Source: Acetivibrio saccincola
GTDB taxonomy: Bacteria > Bacillota > Clostridia > Acetivibrionales > Acetivibrionaceae
Reading direction: 5' to 3'
Length of the DNA: 64,000 nucleotides
Assembly: GCF_002844395.1 (NCBI RefSeq)
Contig: NZ_CP025197.1
Span: forward strand, 2,852,001-2,916,000
The translations under genes and the position numbers were made by a program. Every line of letters begins with the position of its first letter. Positions within the stretch are counted from its first letter, which is position 1. This document shows positions 60,461-64,000 of this stretch, in pieces. Below the pieces are notes generated by a model. It was not told the DNA's origin. It saw only the letters and a program-made list of their open reading frames with translations, and made no database searches.

Positions 60461-60847
60461 TTACTTAATTTCTACAGTTGCTCCAACTTCTTTTAATTTA
60501 GCCTCAATTTCAGTAGCTTCTTCTTTAGAAACGCCTTCTTTAAGTGTCTTTGGTGCTCCGTCAACCATGTCTTTAGCTTCTTTTAGTCCAAGACCTGTTA
60601 TTTCCCTTACAACTTTAATTACTTTAATTTTCTCTGAACCTACATCTTTTAATACAACATCAAATTCTGACTTTTCTTCTGCTGCAGCTGCTCCACCGCC
60701 ACCTGCTGCTGGCGCTGCCGCTACTGCTACAGGTGCTGCTGCTGATACACCAAATTCTTCTTCTAATTCCTTAACTAATTCTGATAGTTCTAAAACTGTC
60801 AAATTTTTAACTTCTTCTATTAATTTTGTAACTTTTTCACTAGCCAT
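60461..60847 (-). CDS. rplL: 50S ribosomal protein L7/L12
   Basis: About 128 aa from [23 protein letters not shown] at 60847 follows ggaggtatataaa (the frame is open five codons further). Ala/Gly-rich hinge ([15 protein letters not shown]) separates the dimerisation and factor-binding domains; the latter carries [20 protein letters not shown]. It forms the stalk that recruits EF-Tu and EF-G, both encoded in this window. Autoregulation with L10 acts through the leader upstream of rplJ. Confidence 0.97.
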   Translation of the reverse strand: MASEKVTKLIEEVKNLTVLELSELVKELEEEFGVSAAAPVAVAAAPAAGGGGAAAAEEKSEFDVVLKDVGSEKIKVIKVVREITGLGLKEAKDMVDGAPKTLKEGVSKEEATEIEAKLKEVGATVEIK

Positions 60848-61012
60848 TTTATATACCTCCAAAATTCTTTTTTTTACTTAATTTTTATTTTTTACTTAAT
60901 TTTTTTGTCTTGATTTTCTGTTTTTTTAATAAGTTCTTTAGGTCATTAATTTCTTTGTGAATAAATTTATTAAGTCATTAACTTAATGTTCAGAAATCTT
61001 TTTATGCAGCCA

Positions 61013-61552
61013 CTAAGCTGATGCCTCTTTCTTTTGTTCTGCAATTGCATTTAAAGCAACAACCAATCCTCTTATATTTCCATTTAGAACATTTACCAAA
61101 CCATACAAAGGTGACTTCATTCCGCCTACTACCTTTGCAATTAGTTCTTCCTTTGAAGGCAGTTCTGCTATTGCATTTAATTCCTCAGCACTGAATACTT
61201 TGCCTTCAACTATACCGGCTTTAAGCTGTATTTTTTTATGTTTTTTTGAATACTCAGTGAGTATTTTAGCCGGCGCAATAACATCTTCAGTACTCATAGC
61301 TATAGCTGTGGGGCCTTTCAGGTATTCCTCCAATTCAGTTATGTCATTTTTCTCTAATGCAAGCTTTATCAAATTGTTCTTTACTACCCTGTACTCCACC
61401 CCTGACTTTCTCATGGCGGTTCTCATTTCAGTATCCTCTTCAACTGTAACCCCTTTGTAGTCAGCTATTACTACGGTTTTTGCTTCTTTGATTTTTTCAG
61501 CTAATTGATTTACCGCTTCTATTTTTTTCTGAAGTATTCTTTCACTTGGCAC
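61013..61552 (-). CDS. rplJ: 50S ribosomal protein L10
   Basis: 179 aa. ADYKGVTVEEDTEMRTAMRK near the N-terminus and YRVVKNNLIKLALE near 54 are the rRNA-binding surface; the C-terminal helix carries L12 dimers. First gene after the L10 leader, with rplL downstream across a 165-base gap that holds a duplicated ttttttacttaattttt element. Confidence 0.97.
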   Translation of the reverse strand: MPSERILQKKIEAVNQLAEKIKEAKTVVIADYKGVTVEEDTEMRTAMRKSGVEYRVVKNNLIKLALEKNDITELEEYLKGPTAIAMSTEDVIAPAKILTEYSKKHKKIQLKAGIVEGKVFSAEELNAIAELPSKEELIAKVVGGMKSPLYGLVNVLNGNIRGLVVALNAIAEQKKEASA

Positions 61553-61589
61553 TAATTTTTCACCTCCTCATTTTAAAAACACATAAAAC

Positions 61590-61735
61590 AACAAAAATTA
61601 AAAATCCCCTGTATGCACACAGACATAGAGGGGATTAGTAATAATCCATCGTATCAAACCTATACCTCGGCAGGAAGACAAACTTTGCCTTTACGTATCT
61701 TAATACAACCTGCTGTCTGTGGCATAACTATGCAG
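61590..61735 (-). promoter_or_regulatory. Ribosomal protein L10 leader with attenuator
   Basis: On the minus strand the leader begins CCACAGACAGCAGG, continues through the conserved CCTGCCGAGGTAT and ends with an intrinsic terminator: AATCCCCT (61635-61628) pairing with AGGGGATT (61609-61602), followed by TTTTT. This is the L10(L12)-binding autoregulatory RNA of Firmicutes; binding of the L10-L12 complex controls read-through into rplJL. Confidence 0.9.
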
Positions 61736-61803
61736 TTTTTTGATTATATTTCATTTTATTTATAAGGACTCACCAATTTCTTTTAATTATCGGTTTTATC
61801 CCT

Positions 61804-62499
61804 TTAGTCATTTATCCTTTGAGCATTTACCTTAATGCCGGGTCCCATAGTGGAAGCAAGAACAACACTTTTTAGGTACTGCCCCTTTGCCGCTGCAGGC
61901 TTTGCTTTTATAATAGCTCCCATTAAAACACGGAAATTATCTAAAAGTTTCTCTGTTCCAAAGGATACTTTTCCGATAGGGCAGTGTATAATATTAGTTT
62001 TGTCAAGTCTATACTCAATTTTACCTGATTTTATTTCTTTAACTGCCTTTTCTACTTCCATTGTTACAGTTCCTGCTTTAGGGTTTGGCATTAATCCTTT
62101 AGGTCCTAAAACCCTACCTAGTCTACCTACAACCCCCATCATATCAGGAGTAGCTACCACAACATCAAATTCAAACCAATTATCTTTTTGGATTTTAGTT
62201 ACAAGTTCTTCTGCTCCTACAAAATCTGCACCTGCTTGTTCTGCCTCTCTTGCCTTGTCACCTTTTGCAAAAACAAGCACTCTTACATCTTTACCTGTTC
62301 CATGAGGCAGCACAACTGCTCCTCTAACCTGCTGATCTGCATGTCTTGAGTCAACACCCAGTCTTATATGGGCTTCTACAGTTTCATCAAACTTTGCTCT
62401 GGCTGTCTTTTGAACTAACTCAATAGCCTCAGTTGGATCATATAACTTTAATCTATCTACAAGCTTTGCGCTTTCAAGATATTTCTTTCCTCTTTTCAT
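61804..62499 (-). CDS. rplA: 50S ribosomal protein L1
   Basis: 231 aa, normal length. [20 protein letters not shown] near 46 and the motif [20 protein letters not shown] near 125 identify it. It binds 23S rRNA at the E-site stalk and, in many bacteria, represses its own rplKA message. Sits between rplK and the L10 leader. Confidence 0.98.
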   Translation of the reverse strand: MKRGKKYLESAKLVDRLKLYDPTEAIELVQKTARAKFDETVEAHIRLGVDSRHADQQVRGAVVLPHGTGKDVRVLVFAKGDKAREAEQAGADFVGAEELVTKIQKDNWFEFDVVVATPDMMGVVGRLGRVLGPKGLMPNPKAGTVTMEVEKAVKEIKSGKIEYRLDKTNIIHCPIGKVSFGTEKLLDNFRVLMGAIIKAKPAAAKGQYLKSVVLASTMGPGIKVNAQRIND

Positions 62500-62578
62500 T
62501 TTTTCACACTCCTTTGTGGTAATTATATCCGGAAACTTATGTTCCTCCCACTGCTAATTTCCTTAAAATACAAGGAAA

Positions 62579-63013
62579 TTAAGCTTCGATTTCTATTCCC
62601 ATACTTCTGGCAGTTCCTGCAATCATTCTCTCCGCCGCTTCAATGCTTGCTGCATTTAAGTCAGGCATTTTGAGCTCAGCTATCTTTCTCAATTCCGCCT
62701 TTGGCAGGGTTGCAACTTTCTCCTTATTTGGAACACCAGAAGCTTTTTCTATTTTGCAAGCTTTCTTAATCAGCACAGACGCTGGTGGTGTTTTTGTAAC
62801 AAATGTGAATGATCTGTCAGCATAGACTGTTATAATTACAGGAATAATCATTCCTGCCTGGCTTGCAGTTCTTTCATTGAACTCTTTACAAAAGCCCATT
62901 ATGTTAACACTATGCTGACCTAATGCTGGTCCAACCGGTGGAGCCGGAGTTGCTTTTCCCGCAGGAATTTGAAGTTTTATATAGCCGATAACTTTTTTAG
63001 CCACATTTTCCAC
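62579..63013 (-). CDS. rplK: 50S ribosomal protein L11
   Basis: 144 aa. [20 protein letters not shown] opens the N-terminal domain (thiostrepton-site prolines present), [19 protein letters not shown] follows. Part of the GTPase-associated centre with L10 and L7/L12. Downstream of nusG with a 34-base gap. Confidence 0.98.
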   Translation of the reverse strand: MENVAKKVIGYIKLQIPAGKATPAPPVGPALGQHSVNIMGFCKEFNERTASQAGMIIPVIITVYADRSFTFVTKTPPASVLIKKACKIEKASGVPNKEKVATLPKAELRKIAELKMPDLNAASIEAAERMIAGTARSMGIEIEA

Positions 63014-63047
63014 CTCCCAATTAAATTACACCTTGTTTATATTTTGT

Positions 63048-63581
63048 TTATATTTTCTGAATTTGAAAGAGTTCCATTTCTACAGGAGTTTCTCTTCCAA
63101 ACATAGATACAGAAACACGTACTTTCTTCTTTTCCAAATTTATTTCTTCAACTGTTCCGATAAAGTTTTCTAACGGACCAGAAATTACCCTGACATTGTC
63201 TCCTATTTCATAGTCCAGCACAGGAGCAAATTCTTCAACTCCCATTGCCTTAATTTCCTCATCGGATAACGGCACAGGTTTAGAACCCGGACCTACAAAA
63301 CCAGTAACTCCTCGGGTATTTCTAACAACATACCAGGACTCATCAGTCATTACCATTTTTACCAAAACATACCCGGGGAAGACCTTTTTTAAAGTTGTCT
63401 TTTTCTTGCCATCTTTAATTTCAATCTGTTCTTCCATAGGTACGACAATATCTAAAATGTAATCCTGCATATTTCTGTTTTCAACTATTTTTTCAAGGTT
63501 AGCCTTTACCTTGTTTTCATACCCGGAATAGGTATGTACAACGTACCACTTTCCATTATCAGGTGCTTCGTTATTCTGCAT
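63048..63581 (-). CDS. nusG: Transcription factor NusG
   Basis: About 177 aa from MQNNEAPDNGKWYVVHTYSG. The frame is open from a TTG at 63605, but the aaaggagga ribosome site lies after that codon, so ATG at 63581 is the start. NGN domain with KVFPGYVLVKMVMTDESWYV at about 75-94, then KOW motif (DNVRVISGPLENFIGTVEEI) at about 130-149. It binds RNA polymerase during elongation and, in Firmicutes, promotes pausing. Between secE and rplK in the usual order. Confidence 0.97.
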   Translation of the reverse strand: MQNNEAPDNGKWYVVHTYSGYENKVKANLEKIVENRNMQDYILDIVVPMEEQIEIKDGKKKTTLKKVFPGYVLVKMVMTDESWYVVRNTRGVTGFVGPGSKPVPLSDEEIKAMGVEEFAPVLDYEIGDNVRVISGPLENFIGTVEEINLEKKKVRVSVSMFGRETPVEMELFQIQKI

Positions 63582-63691
63582 AAGCCCTGAATCCTCCTTT
63601 GTCAACTATAAATCCAGGTGGCAACAAATATTAATACATATTCACATAATAGTGCATGTTCTAAATTGCGTATTAAAAGCAAATTTAACTT

Positions 63692-63913
63692 TTATACGTA
63701 AATTAGGGCCCTTAGCAGGTTTAAACCATAATCAAACAACCAAATGAAGATACCCAGTATCAAACACATAATCAACACTGTAAGAGTATTGTTTATAAGT
63801 TGGGTTTTTGTGGGCCATATAACTTTTTTTAATTCGTTTTTAACATCTTTAAAAAATTTTGAAAAACGTCCCTTTGCACTACTAGTCTTTGGATTTTTTG
63901 TTTTTTGAGCCAT
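63692..63913 (-). CDS. secE: Preprotein translocase subunit SecE
   Basis: About 73 aa. Started at MAQKTKNPKTSSAKG, ATG at 63913 with atggag upstream. A short basic N-terminus, the amphipathic FFKDVKNELKKVIWPTKTQL and one TM helix (NTLTVLIMCLILGIFIWLF), the single-spanning form of Gram-positive bacteria. It clamps SecY in the export channel used by the many secreted enzymes here. The 87 bases left of the window upstream hold no recognisable tRNA or rpmG. Confidence 0.95.
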   Translation of the reverse strand: MAQKTKNPKTSSAKGRFSKFFKDVKNELKKVIWPTKTQLINNTLTVLIMCLILGIFIWLFDYGLNLLRALIYV

Positions 63914-64000
63914 TTTAAACATCTCCATTACTTTTTATTTCATAATTAAACTATATTACCCAATAATAGTCCAATTACTATCTTGTTTCTTTATGGCTTG

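Noticed and set aside
63914-64000. A tRNA (often tRNA-Trp) or rpmG upstream of secE
   Set aside because: The remaining 87 bases show no T-loop GTTCGA-type motif or acceptor stem and no open frame of L33 type.

Overview
The window comes from an A+T-rich, cellulosome-producing member of the Clostridia, most like the Acetivibrio (Hungateiclostridium) / Clostridium thermocellum group. Type I dockerins, a secreted GH11-CBM6-dockerin-CE4 protein with the layout of C. thermocellum XynA, an S-layer-anchored GH10 xylanase, two dockerin-bearing beta-helix proteins of the Cthe_2159 type, LonB, and the clostridial order secE-nusG-rplKAJL-rpoBC-L7Ae-rpsL-rpsG-fusA-tuf all point there. The species cannot be named from the sequence alone.

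Region 1 (1-6576, all minus): a DUF58 protein cut by the window edge, coupled to a MoxR ATPase, then a NatA/NatB-like ABC exporter (one ATPase, two permeases) and an unrecognised 224-aa protein. Region 2 (7070-10811): an ISL3-type insertion sequence with imperfect inverted ends beside a chemoreceptor gene broken by one missing base. Region 3 (10812-28890): the polysaccharide block. It holds a free GH16 glucanase with CBM6 and CBM2, a lipoprotein, an SLH amidase, smpB-ssrA (tmRNA), three proteins with N-terminal dockerins (one almost only a dockerin, two with Cthe_2159-like beta-helices, one of these ending in a Gly/Trp-rich repeat tail), the 1601-aa SLH xylanase, and divergently the dockerin xylanase/esterase XynA.

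Region 4 (29131-37784): membrane CPBP protease, PHP phosphoesterase, a Cys-rich small protein behind a structured leader, a lytic transglycosylase, a non-coding stretch between convergent genes with a cluster of DnaA-box-like motifs, then tsaD, uppP, lonB and an ECF sigma/anti-sigma pair in which the sigma gene is frameshifted. Region 5 (37923-47239): clpX-clpP-tig, a metallophosphoesterase, uvrC, a degraded PTS enzyme I gene next to an HPr-like gene whose phospho-histidine is replaced, and a second, intact ECF sigma/anti-sigma pair. Region 6 (47392-63913): the translation/transcription superoperon on the minus strand, with an L10 leader, a good separate promoter for rpoBC, and an unusually long Asp-rich C-terminal tail on RpoB.

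Three genes (chemoreceptor, ECF sigma, enzyme I) each lack a single base relative to an intact reading frame, and enzyme I also carries an in-frame stop. The enzyme I gene is therefore probably truly decaying, whereas the other two could be real lesions, recoded genes or sequence errors. The most novel material is the dockerin/beta-helix cluster with its Gly/Trp tail, and the HPr-like/enzyme I remnant.
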